Both the position numbers and the translations under genes were made by a program. Below, one piece after another: positions 1 through 7,934 of a stretch of DNA of 45,857 nucleotides. Under the pieces are notes generated by a model. It was given only the letters and a program-made list of their open reading frames with translations, did no database searches and was not told the origin of the DNA. The DNA lies in contig JAVSLW010000002.1 of the NCBI GenBank assembly GCA_039666455.1, forward strand, positions 1 to 45,857. The letters run 5' to 3'. Origin of the DNA: Methanobacterium sp. Lineage in GTDB: Archaea; Methanobacteriota; Methanobacteria; Methanobacteriales; Methanobacteriaceae. The first letter of the stretch is position 1, and each line of letters starts with the position of its first letter.

Positions 1-244
1 CACCATATTTGGGAATTAAACCATCAAAACCTTTTTCATTATATTTTTTCAGCCAATTGAATCCAGTTTCTCTAGTAACACCCACAAATTCTGCTGCATG
101 TGAAATAGGCTTTTTTTGCATTACCATTTTCAAAAAAATAGCCCGTTGATAAACCTTAACATCAATTTTAAGCCCAGAAATAATCTCATCCAACTCTTTA
201 ATCGACAAATGCTTTTCAATTTTAATTTTACTTTTCCCTGCCAT
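1..244 (-). CDS. IS630-family transposase, N-terminal part (partial)
   Basis: 81 residues are visible, starting at the ATG at 244-242 (MAGKSKIKIEK...); the gene continues past the left edge. The visible part is a helix-turn-helix DNA-binding region: an AIFLKMV helix, then ISHAAEFVGVTRETGFNWLKKY, then GFDGLIPKYG. This is the usual opening of IS630-type transposases before their DDE catalytic domain, which is not in the window. The family cuts and pastes the element into TA sites. It is read in the same direction as the truncated surface gene behind it. Whether this copy is complete and active cannot be judged from 244 bases. Confidence 0.7.
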   Translation of the reverse strand, partial: MAGKSKIKIEKHLSIKELDEIISGLKIDVKVYQRAIFLKMVMQKKPISHAAEFVGVTRETGFNWLKKYNEKGFDGLIPKYG

Positions 245-292
245 AGAAGAATATCTGTAATTAATCAGTTAAATAAGTTTCGTAATTAACTA
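1..292 (-). mobile_element. IS630-like insertion sequence, 5' end only
   Basis: The minus strand carries the start of a transposase (1-244) and about 48 bp of AT-rich non-coding DNA up to roughly 292. There the reading frame of the next gene (290-757) stops abruptly at a TAG. IS630/Tc1-type elements insert at TA dinucleotides, and a TA is present at the junction. The second end lies outside the window, so the terminal inverted repeats cannot be compared. The exact boundary is inferred from where the neighbouring protein loses its expected continuation. Confidence 0.6.
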
Positions 293-757
293 TACATTGG
301 CATATAAATTCGGATCAGTAAGATCAGTAGGGTGTTTGTTTACTGTAACTTCATGTGTCTGGGTAATATATCCTGGAGCACTTACTGAAACTTTGAATTT
401 AGTGCCTTCAGTTGCACCAGGATAAATAAATTCCAGTTTGTATCCTTTGAATGCAGCGTCATATTTTTTGGTATAATTATTGATTTTTACACCATTACTA
501 TCTTTTAAGGTTATGCCGGGGTTGATAACATCGTCAGGATATTCATAATTTACTTTGACTCCGATAATGGGGTCAACAAGATCTTGTTCATTATTATTTT
601 GTGTCGTTACTGGACCAGTATCATCATCAAGAGATTCTGTCTGGTCCATGTCCAGTCTGCCTTCACCACCGTTTGATGAATCTTCAGCTGCAACTGTTCC
701 ACAAAGAAGCAGTGCAAAAACAAATGTCATTATTAGTAAAATCACTTGTTTTCTAAT
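290..757 (-). CDS. Secreted surface protein, truncated by the IS element
   Basis: About 150 residues: a hydrophobic signal sequence (ILLIMTFVFALLLCGTVAAE), an acidic low-complexity linker, then one beta-rich repeat (VDPIIGVKVNYEYPDDVINPGITLKDSNG ... KLEFIYPGATEGTKFKVSVSAPGYITQTHEVTVN). That repeat type occurs many times in long extracellular adhesin-like proteins of Methanobacteriales, so the original protein was probably much longer; it now ends at the IS junction. The first GTG is at 745. A strong AGGAGGTG site at 763-770 sits 17 bases before it but only 5 bases before an in-frame ATT at 757-755, which would give MRKQVILLIM..., a normal signal peptide with basic residues. I therefore prefer the ATT start, though it is rare. 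The product is probably a non-functional stub. Confidence 0.6.
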   Translation of the reverse strand: MRKQVILLIMTFVFALLLCGTVAAEDSSNGGEGRLDMDQTESLDDDTGPVTTQNNNEQDLVDPIIGVKVNYEYPDDVINPGITLKDSNGVKINNYTKKYDAAFKGYKLEFIYPGATEGTKFKVSVSAPGYITQTHEVTVNKHPTDLTDPNLYANV

Positions 758-782
758 ATTTTCACCTCCTTTTTGTTTATGA

Positions 783-1320
783 GGGATGATAGTTACTTCT
801 AATATTTAATACTTGTTATTACATTTTTATTATTACTAAATCGGCGAAATATAACGAATTTGTAATAATAACGGACTAAAATTAATACTATTTACATGAA
901 TTTACGTTGTTTTTTAATAAAATGAATTTTGAGTAATAATAATCAATAAATATGATAAATATGTGTTATTAACCAGATCTAATATGATTAAACTTATAAT
1001 AAGATTTAATTTATGAATAAAATACAGTTAAGCAATATTTTACTAAAAAAACTTTATTATACTGTGTTTTTAAAAAAATTAAGGTAAATTAATGGGATAT
1101 TTGATTAAAAATAATTATATCTGGTTGAAAAATGATCCGACGTGTTGTTATTACTTGAAATACAATAAATACTCTATAATTACATTAAAAACTTTTAAAA
1201 AGCATATAAAAATAATTAGAATACTTAAACTAATTTACAGTTTTCTGTAAATACAGATGTATTTTAACTTTTTGATCTAATACTTTAAAACCTGAAATTA
1301 ATTCTTCAAAAGAAATATAA
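783..1320. other. AT-rich intergenic region, no gene seen
   Basis: About 540 bp of very AT-rich DNA between the truncated surface gene and the radical SAM gene. I see no RNA gene, no ORF with a ribosome binding site and no long repeat. The part nearest 800-815 (minus strand AAGTATTAAATATTAG) could hold the TATA box of the surface protein gene, but the match is weak. Confidence 0.4.
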
Positions 1321-2475
1321 TCAAATATCTTTAAGCATTAAGGACATTATTCCAGGCTTCTTTGTTTTTTCATCAGTCTGGCTACCGAATGCCATCATTC
1401 CAGAAGATGCTAAATATTCCCTGTTTACTCTGTTGGTTATTTCCTTAAATATAATTTTATATGCATCACAGTAGGGATCTACGCCACTTATTTCTGCTTT
1501 ACCTGTTTTTTCATTAATTTTTAAAGCATTGTAAGGGCATCCGCCCCTGCAGAACCTCACATAAGAACATTTTTTACAGTTTTTGTCTACATAGTTTTTA
1601 AATTCCGCAAGCAGTTTTGCAGGTTCTGATTTTTGAAGCTCTTTTAGGGTAGGGTGATCTTCTACATTTCCCATGACATATTCAGGCATTCCAACAAAGC
1701 GATAACACGGATATATACTCCCATCAGGCCCTACAGCAAAAGTATCTCCCATGCAGTCTACAAATGTGCAAACAGTGCCCCTTCGAGTTAGAACACACTT
1801 GCAGAGATGGTCAATGTTCATAATTTCAATTTCATCCATGTTCTCCAGATACTTATCTAAAAGATAGATTAAGAGTTCTCCGTATTTTTGAGGATCAAGA
1901 GTCCATTTAGTGGGGTTTTCATTTCGAAGTGAGGGTAAAGCCGGATGTAATTTAAGAGTAAAGCCGTTTTCAAGGAAAAAATTAAAGATATCTTCTTTAT
2001 AATCAATCGAATAAGATGTAAAGGTTGATATGAAGCTTACTTTTAAACCATGCGCTTTTGCAGTCTCATAACCTTTCATGGTTCTTTCATAGTACTTTTC
2101 TCCCCTTTGAAAGTCGTTTAGTTCCTGCGGGCCATCTATACTTGAGCCTATGGGAATATTATACTCTGCAAAAAGCTCTGCTAATTCATCAGTCATATTC
2201 CAGAGGTTAGTTTGGAGTGCAAAAGCTGGTTTAAGCCCTGTTAAACCCTTGCTTAAAAGAGGTAAAGTTTTCTTATAAAAATTATAGCCTGCTAAAAGAG
2301 GCTCGCCGCCGTGAAATGTAAATGTCACTGGATCTTCACGGAAATCTTTAAGCCAGTTAACAATTTCATGAACAGTTTCAATGTCCATTACAGGGGACCC
2401 CTCCTCAGAGCTCCAGCAGTAATTACACTTTGAAGGACATCCAAGAGTAGGAATTATCATTACGTGAAAAGCCAT
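1321..2475 (-). CDS. Radical SAM/SPASM enzyme, probable peptide modifier
   Basis: 384 residues. The radical SAM cluster motif is CPSKCNYCW at residues 13-21 and the glycine-rich strand is FHGGEPLLAG. The C-terminal SPASM region has the cysteines for auxiliary Fe-S clusters: CTFVDCMGDTFAVGPDG, YPCYRF, CKKCSYVRFCRGGCPYNA. Architecture and length match the anaerobic sulfatase-maturase/peptide-modifying branch. The opening MAFHVMIIPTLGCPSKCNYCW resembles a methanogen-specific group thought to modify peptides. The enzyme would use S-adenosylmethionine and reduced Fe-S clusters in the cytoplasm; the substrate is not evident and no small precursor peptide is seen beside it. An AAAGGTG site precedes the ATG. 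A CAAAAATC-TTT-GATTTTTG palindrome (2505-2523) lies in the leader. The radical SAM fold is certain, the role is inference. Confidence 0.85.
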   Translation of the reverse strand: MAFHVMIIPTLGCPSKCNYCWSSEEGSPVMDIETVHEIVNWLKDFREDPVTFTFHGGEPLLAGYNFYKKTLPLLSKGLTGLKPAFALQTNLWNMTDELAELFAEYNIPIGSSIDGPQELNDFQRGEKYYERTMKGYETAKAHGLKVSFISTFTSYSIDYKEDIFNFFLENGFTLKLHPALPSLRNENPTKWTLDPQKYGELLIYLLDKYLENMDEIEIMNIDHLCKCVLTRRGTVCTFVDCMGDTFAVGPDGSIYPCYRFVGMPEYVMGNVEDHPTLKELQKSEPAKLLAEFKNYVDKNCKKCSYVRFCRGGCPYNALKINEKTGKAEISGVDPYCDAYKIIFKEITNRVNREYLASSGMMAFGSQTDEKTKKPGIMSLMLKDI

Positions 2476-2504
2476 TAATACACCTTTTTTGATTTGAGGG
2501 CTGT

Positions 2505-2523
2505 CAAAAATCTTTGATTTTTG
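2505..2523. repeat. Single palindromic element in radical SAM leader
   Basis: Perfect inverted repeat CAAAAATC-TTT-GATTTTTG: 8-base arms and a three-base loop. It is of the same class as the elements at 22796, 23341, 35829, 41480 and 45599. It lies about 30 bases upstream of the radical SAM start codon, so it is probably transcribed as a small hairpin in the 5' leader. Confidence 0.7.
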
Positions 2524-2586
2524 CAGAAGCTCCTTTAATCAGAAACAATAAAAATTATGGAGAATTTTAAAAGGTTTAGAATGTAA

Positions 2587-3522
2587 CTATAATGTTACAC
2601 CCATATCAAGCTGTTCAGTGAGCTCTTTGTATCTGTTGCGGATGGTTACTTCAGTTACACCTGCAATGTCTGCAACGTCTCTTTGAGTTTTTCTCTCACC
2701 AAGAAGTACAGATGCAATGTATAATGCTGCTGCTGCAACTCCTGTAGGACCTCTACCTGAAGTGAGGCCTTTTTTCATTGCTTTTTCTATTATTTCGATT
2801 GCCTTAGATTGTACTTCACCAGATAAGCTTAATTCACTTGCAAATCTTGGAACATAGTCCACTGGAGAAGTTGGTGGCAATTTAATGTTAAGTTCACGGG
2901 TTAAGAACCTGTAAGTTCTTCCAACTTCTTTTTTACTTACACGTGATACTTCTGCAATCTCATCAAGAGTTCTTGGAACGTTACATCTTCTGCATGCAGC
3001 GTATAGCGATGCTGCAACGACTCCTTCAATACTCCTTCCTCTGATGAGTTTATTTTCTACAGCACTTCTGTAGACGACTGACGCTGCTTCTCTCACACTT
3101 CTTGGTAAACCTAACCTTGATGAATCTCTATCAAGTTCACTTAAAGCAAACGCAAGGTTCCTTTCTGTGGCACCAGAGATCCTTATTTTCCTCTGCCATT
3201 TTCTTAAACGGTACCACTGGGCACGGTTTCTTGCAGGGATATCTCTACCATAGATGTCCTTATTCCTCCAGTCGATCATGGTACTTAGACCTTTATCGTG
3301 GATTGTATAGGTTATAGGGGCACCTACTCTTGTTCTTTTATCTCTTTGCTCATGGTCAAAGGCTCTCCATTCTGGCCCCATATCAACTAAATTATCATCT
3401 ATAACCAGACCACATGCACCACAAACAATTTCTCCACGTTCGTGGTCATTAATGAGTTTGTCAGAATCGCATTCTGGACACTTCGTTTCAACCTTTTCGA
3501 TTTCTGAAGCATCGTATTTCAT
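2587..3522 (-). CDS. tfb: Transcription initiation factor B (TFB)
   Basis: TFB binds TBP-DNA and recruits archaeal RNA polymerase. From the ATG at 3522 the protein is 311 residues. It has an N-terminal zinc ribbon (CPECDSDKL ... CGACG), the B-reader/linker (MGPEWRAFDHEQRDKRTRVG) and two cyclin repeats (about 115-200 and 210-300) ending in the recognition helix region DVADIAGVTEVTIRNRYKEL. An in-frame ATG at 3549 would add nine lysine-rich residues. I prefer 3522 because its ATG overlaps the gar1 stop codon as ATGA, and because 311 residues starting just before the zinc ribbon is the length I expect for this family. The gene follows gar1 in the same direction, so the two are almost certainly cotranscribed from the promoter at 3845-3860. 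Confidence 0.95.
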   Translation of the reverse strand: MKYDASEIEKVETKCPECDSDKLINDHERGEIVCGACGLVIDDNLVDMGPEWRAFDHEQRDKRTRVGAPITYTIHDKGLSTMIDWRNKDIYGRDIPARNRAQWYRLRKWQRKIRISGATERNLAFALSELDRDSSRLGLPRSVREAASVVYRSAVENKLIRGRSIEGVVAASLYAACRRCNVPRTLDEIAEVSRVSKKEVGRTYRFLTRELNIKLPPTSPVDYVPRFASELSLSGEVQSKAIEIIEKAMKKGLTSGRGPTGVAAAALYIASVLLGERKTQRDVADIAGVTEVTIRNRYKELTEQLDMGVTL

Positions 3523-3794
3523 TTTTTCTTTCGTTTTCTTCGCCCCCATTTTTTTAAAGGTTTTGATGATACAAACACTGCCTCTCCAACTCGTTTGTCA
3601 AGACTTTCAGTATTTTTTGCATATACTTTTACTGTGATATAAGGTTTTTTTGTGGGTCCAAAAATATCTTGAACAATTCCAATCTTTTTATTGTTCTCAT
3701 TGAAAACAGAAAGACCAAAGCCCGGTGTAGTATCAGATCTAACGATGATTTTACCTTTGCTGGAGATATGCGAGATTTTTCCTAATTTTTTCAT
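3519..3794 (-). CDS. gar1: H/ACA snoRNP-type protein Gar1
   Basis: 91 residues with the short Gar1 beta-barrel: an opening strand MKKLGKISHISSKGKIIVRS, then GIVQDIFGPTKKPYITVKVY, then VGEAVFVSSKPLKKWGRRKRKKK. The GxVxDIFGP segment and the basic tail are typical. In archaea Gar1 joins Cbf5, Nop10 and L7Ae in H/ACA guide RNPs that convert uridine to pseudouridine in rRNA. The stop codon overlaps the preferred tfb start (ATGA), so the two genes form a tight pair. A clear TATA box lies about 50 bases upstream. Confidence 0.92.
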   Translation of the reverse strand: MKKLGKISHISSKGKIIVRSDTTPGFGLSVFNENNKKIGIVQDIFGPTKKPYITVKVYAKNTESLDKRVGEAVFVSSKPLKKWGRRKRKKK

Positions 3795-3844
3795 TTATCA
3801 TCATACCGATAATTTTATATATTAATATATACTATTGAAAAGAA

Positions 3845-3860
3845 GTATATAAATGTTTCG
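3845..3860 (-). promoter_or_regulatory. BRE/TATA promoter of gar1-tfb
   Basis: On the minus strand the sequence reads CGAAACATTTATATAC: a purine-rich BRE followed by a TTTATATAC TATA box. A start about 25 bases downstream gives a leader of roughly 25-30 bases before the gar1 ATG. This is one of the best promoter matches in the window. Confidence 0.65.
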
Positions 3861-3917
3861 ATATTTTTAAATATTAAATATTAAGCTCAGGATAAAACTT
3901 TTTAAGATGAGGATTAA

Positions 3918-4982
3918 TCATGCACGAATAAAACGTGCTTTATTTTCCTTATATTTTTTTCCATAATACAGCGTGGTTACAGCACCCAATAAAGTAGGCA
4001 CGATATAGGTTACTAACCTATCCAGTAATGATACAGCAAGAACCACATCTGCAGGAACTCCAACTGGCAGGAAAAGAGCAATCATGGTACCTTCACGAAT
4101 ACCAAGAGCTCCAGGAAGTGTTGGGAGAATAGATACTAAAATAGATATTGTATAAATAATTATCATAGGTATAATGGGGGGATAATAACCAATTGCTCCA
4201 AATGTCAGGTAAAAGCGGAAATTATCAATTCCCCACATAGCAAATGAAATCAGTATTCCCATGATGAATGTTCTGTGATCCCTTAAAATTCCCTGAAAAC
4301 CCATGGTGAAGGTTTCAATATATCCAATTAACTTTTCTTTTATGGAAGTAAAAGACGTTTCTCTGGAAGTCAATTTCTTGATAAATGGATAAATACGTTT
4401 TGCAATTGAAATAATAATTCTTGTTGACACTTCTTTACTGTAACCAACGTATATTATTAATCCAAAGAATACCATGGTTGTTATTATCATTATACTAACT
4501 ATCAAACCAGGTAAAAATCCAATGTTCAATGTAAATATAAGGTAAGCTGCTAATGTGGACACCAGTACAAAAGGGAAGAATTCAAAAACCCTATCTGCAG
4601 TAGCAGAGGCAAAGGCAGTTTCAAATGGAACATCCTCAAATTTATTAAGAAGGTATGCACGCAAAGGTTCTCCTCCAGCGGCCCCGGGAGTAATGTTGTT
4701 TCCAAAAAGACTTGTAAACATCATTAAAATAAGCTGTTTAAATTCAGGCGCACTATGAAGCACTTCCAAAATCAGTTTCCATCTTAATGTCCATCCAAAT
4801 ATTATTGTAAATCCTAAAAACATGGTAAATACCATTAAATAAAGATTTGTTTGACTTAAAACGTTTACTATATCCTGTAAGCCCACAATAAAAGATACAA
4901 TGAATATGAGGAATAAACTCATTGCAAAAGAAATTACAATCTTAACTTTGTGTTCTCTGATAAAATCTGTAGTGCTCTGCAT
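3918..4982 (-). CDS. Flippase-like integral membrane protein (UPF0104)
   Basis: 354 residues with about eight hydrophobic segments. It matches the lysylphosphatidylglycerol synthase transmembrane/AglD-like family, seen in the conserved pieces FGNNITPGAAGGEPLRAYLL (near residue 95) and LPTLPGALGIREGTMIALF (near 290). Members act in the cytoplasmic membrane and are linked to lipid or polyprenol-sugar flipping; no catalytic synthase domain is attached here. A GAGGATG site precedes the ATG. The gene stands between an RraA-like protein and gar1-tfb, all on the minus strand but separated by gaps, so a shared function is not implied. The exact substrate is unknown. Confidence 0.8.
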   Translation of the reverse strand: MQSTTDFIREHKVKIVISFAMSLFLIFIVSFIVGLQDIVNVLSQTNLYLMVFTMFLGFTIIFGWTLRWKLILEVLHSAPEFKQLILMMFTSLFGNNITPGAAGGEPLRAYLLNKFEDVPFETAFASATADRVFEFFPFVLVSTLAAYLIFTLNIGFLPGLIVSIMIITTMVFFGLIIYVGYSKEVSTRIIISIAKRIYPFIKKLTSRETSFTSIKEKLIGYIETFTMGFQGILRDHRTFIMGILISFAMWGIDNFRFYLTFGAIGYYPPIIPMIIIYTISILVSILPTLPGALGIREGTMIALFLPVGVPADVVLAVSLLDRLVTYIVPTLLGAVTTLYYGKKYKENKARFIRA

Positions 4983-5037
4983 GTTAACATCCTCAATAAT
5001 TAAAAATGATTTTTCATTTTTTCTGATAAAAAAATTT

Positions 5038-5700
5038 TTATTTTAATTCAAGGATTGATGACAGTGAACTTCCCTTTTCAATCCTGGCAATAATTTGTTT
5101 CTCTTTATTTTTAATCTTTATTGCCTCATTTATTACCTTATTTAAAAGCTCTTTGGGTATGACTACTACTCCACATTCATCTCCAATGATAACATCTTGA
5201 GGATTGACAGCAACATCACCGCAATTAAGAGAAATACCGATTTTACCTTCTGCCTTTGGGTTTCCAGCATTGGGGACTATATTTTTAGAAAAAACAGGGT
5301 ATTTCATTTCTTTAATTGCTTTAATATCCCTTACTGCACCGTAAATAATTGTAGCAACTATTCCTTTCTCCTTTGCAGTTTTAGAAGTTAATTCTCCCCA
5401 AACTGCCTTATCATCCCTATCAACACGGATGAAAACAATTTCACCTTTTTTTGCACTGTCTATTGCCTTTACACTTGTTCCCCAATCATCAGATGCAGTA
5501 TCAGCTGTCACTGCTTTTCCAATTACTGTGGCATCAAATAAAGGTTTAATCCCATTTATTACTCCAGAGTTGCCTGTTAAATTGTTCAGCGCATCTGAAA
5601 TCTGGGAAGATGTGATGTTTAAACGTTTAAGTCTATTAAATTCAGTTTTTGAAAATGTTTTTAAGAAACTTTCAGGTGAAAGTTTCCCTTTATAATTCAT
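5038..5700 (-). CDS. RraA/HMG-aldolase-fold protein
   Basis: 220 residues. The middle of the protein has the RraA-fold pattern: GKAVTADTASDDWGTSVKAIDSAKKGEIVFI, a conserved WGELTSKTAKEKGIVATIIYGAVRD with the Arg-Asp pair used for metal/substrate binding, then the FSKNIVPNAGNPK and DVIIGDECGVVVIPKELL segments. The fold is shared by class II 4-hydroxy-4-methyl-2-oxoglutarate aldolases and the RNase E regulator RraA. Archaea have no RNase E of the bacterial type, so a lyase role, or one linked to ribulose-monophosphate enzymes (to which the domain is fused in some archaea), is more likely. The catalytic role is inference. Confidence 0.8.
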   Translation of the reverse strand: MNYKGKLSPESFLKTFSKTEFNRLKRLNITSSQISDALNNLTGNSGVINGIKPLFDATVIGKAVTADTASDDWGTSVKAIDSAKKGEIVFIRVDRDDKAVWGELTSKTAKEKGIVATIIYGAVRDIKAIKEMKYPVFSKNIVPNAGNPKAEGKIGISLNCGDVAVNPQDVIIGDECGVVVIPKELLNKVINEAIKIKNKEKQIIARIEKGSSLSSILELK

Positions 5701-6121
5701 AAATTACCAGTCCCTGTGAAATTATATTGGAATTCAATAAAAAGTATTGAATTAATAATTTATTTCATATTTAACCTTGTCTTTTGCAGATGGTCAGTAT
5801 TTATTGATATTAATCCATAAGTATTTAAAAGTATAGTTTTAAACTTCTAAAATTATTTAAATGCTGTTTTTATAAATCAACTTAAATATTTCACCTTAAA
5901 TGAATGAGTCATTATCTTGAAGTTGAAGGCTTGATAAAAAGTTCGTAAAAATCTTTAAAAGGCTTCATAAATCTTCATAAACATTCCACAGTCTTTCATA
6001 CGGCATATTTTCATTCACTGAAACAGGAGCATATGCATGAGTATGACAATTAAAATTAAATCATAATTATTAATTAATTAATATTATTTTTGGGAGTTAT
6101 TACATTTTATATATGTTCAAT
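5701..6121. other. Intergenic region between divergent operons
   Basis: About 420 bp of AT-rich DNA between the minus-strand RraA-like gene and the plus-strand Toprim/primase operon. A TTTAAATACT sequence (minus strand, near 5820-5830) may be the RraA promoter. A short direct repeat (CTTCATAAA, twice) occurs near 5965-5980. No RNA gene or credible small ORF is seen. Confidence 0.35.
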
Positions 6122-6151
6122 TATTTATATAAGATAGAGCATATTATCTTA
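6122..6151 (+). promoter_or_regulatory. Promoter with a palindrome over the start site
   Basis: A TATA-like TTTATATA at about 6124-6131 is followed by the inverted repeat TAAGATA (6130-6136), 8-base spacer, TATCTTA (6145-6151). The palindrome covers the expected transcription start, 25-30 bases before the ATG at 6184. This is where an archaeal repressor would block the polymerase. The binding protein is unknown. Confidence 0.45.
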
Positions 6152-6183
6152 TAGATACTATTTGAAATTTCATAGGGCTTATC

Positions 6184-6591
6184 ATGAGTTTTAGAAGATT
6201 ATCTCGTATTGTTGAAGAGCTATCATTTCGTGTAGGACAGGGAACACCAATTCTTATCGAAGGGAAGAAAGATGAAAAAGCATTAAGAGAATTAGGTATC
6301 AGTGGAAATATAATTAAAGTTTCTGGTTCTGGCCTTAAACTCTTTGAAATTGCTGAGATGGCAGTTGAATCATCTAAAGAAGTCATTATATTGACAGATT
6401 TTGATAAAAAAGGCAATATACTTGCTAAAAAATTGTCAAAAGACATACAGAACCTTGGCTCTCATCCTGATCTTAATATTAGAAAAAAAATAATGAAAAT
6501 TACTGGAAGATATATTAAAGATATAGAAAGTCTTCCAAAACATTTAAAACAACTTGAACTTGAAATAAATCCTTATGGTAACTATCTATAA
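6184..6591 (+). CDS. Toprim-domain protein (UPF0292)
   Basis: 135 residues, essentially one Toprim domain. The metal-binding glutamate sits in PILIEGKKDEKAL (near residue 24) and the DxD-type aspartates in VIILTDFDKKGNILAKKL (near 66-70). The fold is used by primases, topoisomerases, OLD nucleases and RNase M5. UPF0292 is a small archaeal family related to the M5-type nucleases, so an RNA or DNA phosphoryl-transfer role is plausible but unproven. It lies 93 bp upstream of dnaG, another Toprim protein, in the same direction, and the two are probably cotranscribed. Confidence 0.85.
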   Translation: MSFRRLSRIVEELSFRVGQGTPILIEGKKDEKALRELGISGNIIKVSGSGLKLFEIAEMAVESSKEVIILTDFDKKGNILAKKLSKDIQNLGSHPDLNIRKKIMKITGRYIKDIESLPKHLKQLELEINPYGNYL

Positions 6592-6684
6592 TTATTATCA
6601 AAGGATTATCTGTTTAATGGAAAGCCCATTCACCTGTGATGCCAATATCACCAAAAGTATCTACTTAACAAAGGAGGCCCATTT

Positions 6685-7845
6685 ATGGGAAAAGGCGAAG
6701 AAATAACTACAACTAAATATCTCATTCATGCTCAAATTAACGCTAATGGTATTGTAGAAAAGCCCGATGTCGTAGGTGCCATTTTTGGACAGACAGAAGG
6801 TCTATTAAGCAATGATCTGGATTTAAGAGAATTACAAAAAACTGGAAGAATAGGCAGAATCAAAGTGAATATTAACTCCAGAGGAGGACGTTCAAAAGGC
6901 GAAATAATCATTCCATCCAGCCTTGACCGTGTAGAAACTGCCATTCTTGCAGCGTCACTGGAAACTATAAACCGCGTGGGACCCTGCGAGGCATATATAC
7001 AGGTTTCTAAAGTAGAAGATGTGAGGGCAGTAAAAAGAAGGAAGGTTGTAGACAGAGCAAAGGAGTTATACAAAGTAATGATGGAAGAAGTAACTCCTGA
7101 AAGCCTGAAAATGATAGAAGAAGTTAAAGAAGCCATGAGAATTCACGAAATAACTGAATTTGGTGATGAAAGACTTCCTGCAGGCCCAAATGTATCAACA
7201 TCCGACGCAATACTTGTTGTTGAAGGAAGGGCTGATGTTTTAAACCTGCTTAGATATGGCGTTAAAAACGCCATTGCAGTTGAGGGAGTAAGTGTTCCTA
7301 AAACTGTTGCCGAATTAACCAAAAGCAAAACTGTTACTGCGTTTGTAGACGGTGACCGTGGTGGGGAACTTATATTAAAAGAATTATTACAGGTTGGTGA
7401 AGTGGATTATGTCACCAGAGCTCCAAGAGGGAAAGAAGTGGAAGATCTAGAAAAAGAAGAAGTTATGGTGGCTTTAAGGGATAAAATCCCTGTTGAACAG
7501 ATGTACCACGATCTGGGGGTCAAAGTTGAGAAAATTGAAGTAAAGGAAAAAGAAAAGGTTGAAGACAAGGTCAAAGTTATGAAAAATATTCTCAAAGAAT
7601 TAGAAGGCACTGGAAATGCAGAAATCTTTGACGATGCCTTAAACATCCTTAAAGAAGTTAAAGTAGAAAATCTCTATGATGAACTTAAAAATATTGATAA
7701 CCACACCTATGCTGTGGTATTTGATGGCGTTATCAGCCAGAGGTTAATCGATATTGCCAAAGAAAAAGGGCTTAAACATATAGTTGCAGTAAAAATGAGT
7801 GATGTGGTTAAAAAGCCCAATACTATTAAAGTAATAACAAGATAA
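6685..7845 (+). CDS. dnaG: Archaeal DnaG-like primase
   Basis: 386 residues, start set by AAAGGAGG at 6670-6677. The N-terminal region has the archaeal DnaG signature (KYLIHAQINANGIVEKPDVVGAIFGQTEGLL and GRIKVNINSRGGRSKGEIIIPSSL). The Toprim domain follows: AILVVEGRADVLNLLRYGVKNAIAVEG (glutamate near residue 176) and TVTAFVDGDRGGELILKELL (Asp-x-Asp near 220). Family members synthesise short primers and associate with the archaeal exosome through Csl4, where they help bind poly(A). It lies between the Toprim gene and an AAA+ ATPase. A hairpin with a T-rich tail follows the stop codon. Confidence 0.95.
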   Translation: MGKGEEITTTKYLIHAQINANGIVEKPDVVGAIFGQTEGLLSNDLDLRELQKTGRIGRIKVNINSRGGRSKGEIIIPSSLDRVETAILAASLETINRVGPCEAYIQVSKVEDVRAVKRRKVVDRAKELYKVMMEEVTPESLKMIEEVKEAMRIHEITEFGDERLPAGPNVSTSDAILVVEGRADVLNLLRYGVKNAIAVEGVSVPKTVAELTKSKTVTAFVDGDRGGELILKELLQVGEVDYVTRAPRGKEVEDLEKEEVMVALRDKIPVEQMYHDLGVKVEKIEVKEKEKVEDKVKVMKNILKELEGTGNAEIFDDALNILKEVKVENLYDELKNIDNHTYAVVFDGVISQRLIDIAKEKGLKHIVAVKMSDVVKKPNTIKVITR

Positions 7846-7853
7846 AGCGTTTT

Positions 7854-7881
7854 TCCACCTCTGGTGGATCTTTTATTATTT
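7854..7881 (+). terminator. Hairpin plus T-rich tail after dnaG
   Basis: TCCACC-TCT-GGTGGA forms a 6-bp stem with a three-base loop about 9 bases after the dnaG stop, followed by TCTTTTATTATTT. Archaeal termination depends mainly on the T-rich tract; the hairpin may aid it or protect the 3' end. Confidence 0.5.
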
Positions 7882-7934
7882 CAAATTTGTTATTCAAATT
7901 CAAACTCATCATAATTACGTTTAGGGGTGTTCAA

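Noticed and set aside
3523..3549. Longer TFB start at 3549
   Set aside because: It adds nine lysine-rich residues encoded by the end of gar1 in another frame; the ATGA overlap at 3522 fits the family length better.
5701..6183. tRNA or small structured RNA in the larger gaps
   Set aside because: The gaps are AT-rich throughout; I found no GC-rich stem pattern, GTTCRA loop or CCA-type end that would support a tRNA or C/D or H/ACA RNA.
7854..7868. Hairpin after dnaG as a member of the palindromic element family
   Set aside because: It has a three-base loop, but the arms (TCCACC/GGTGGA) lack the AT-rich ATC/GAT or CAC/GTG core and it is followed by a T-tract; a terminator is the simpler reading.
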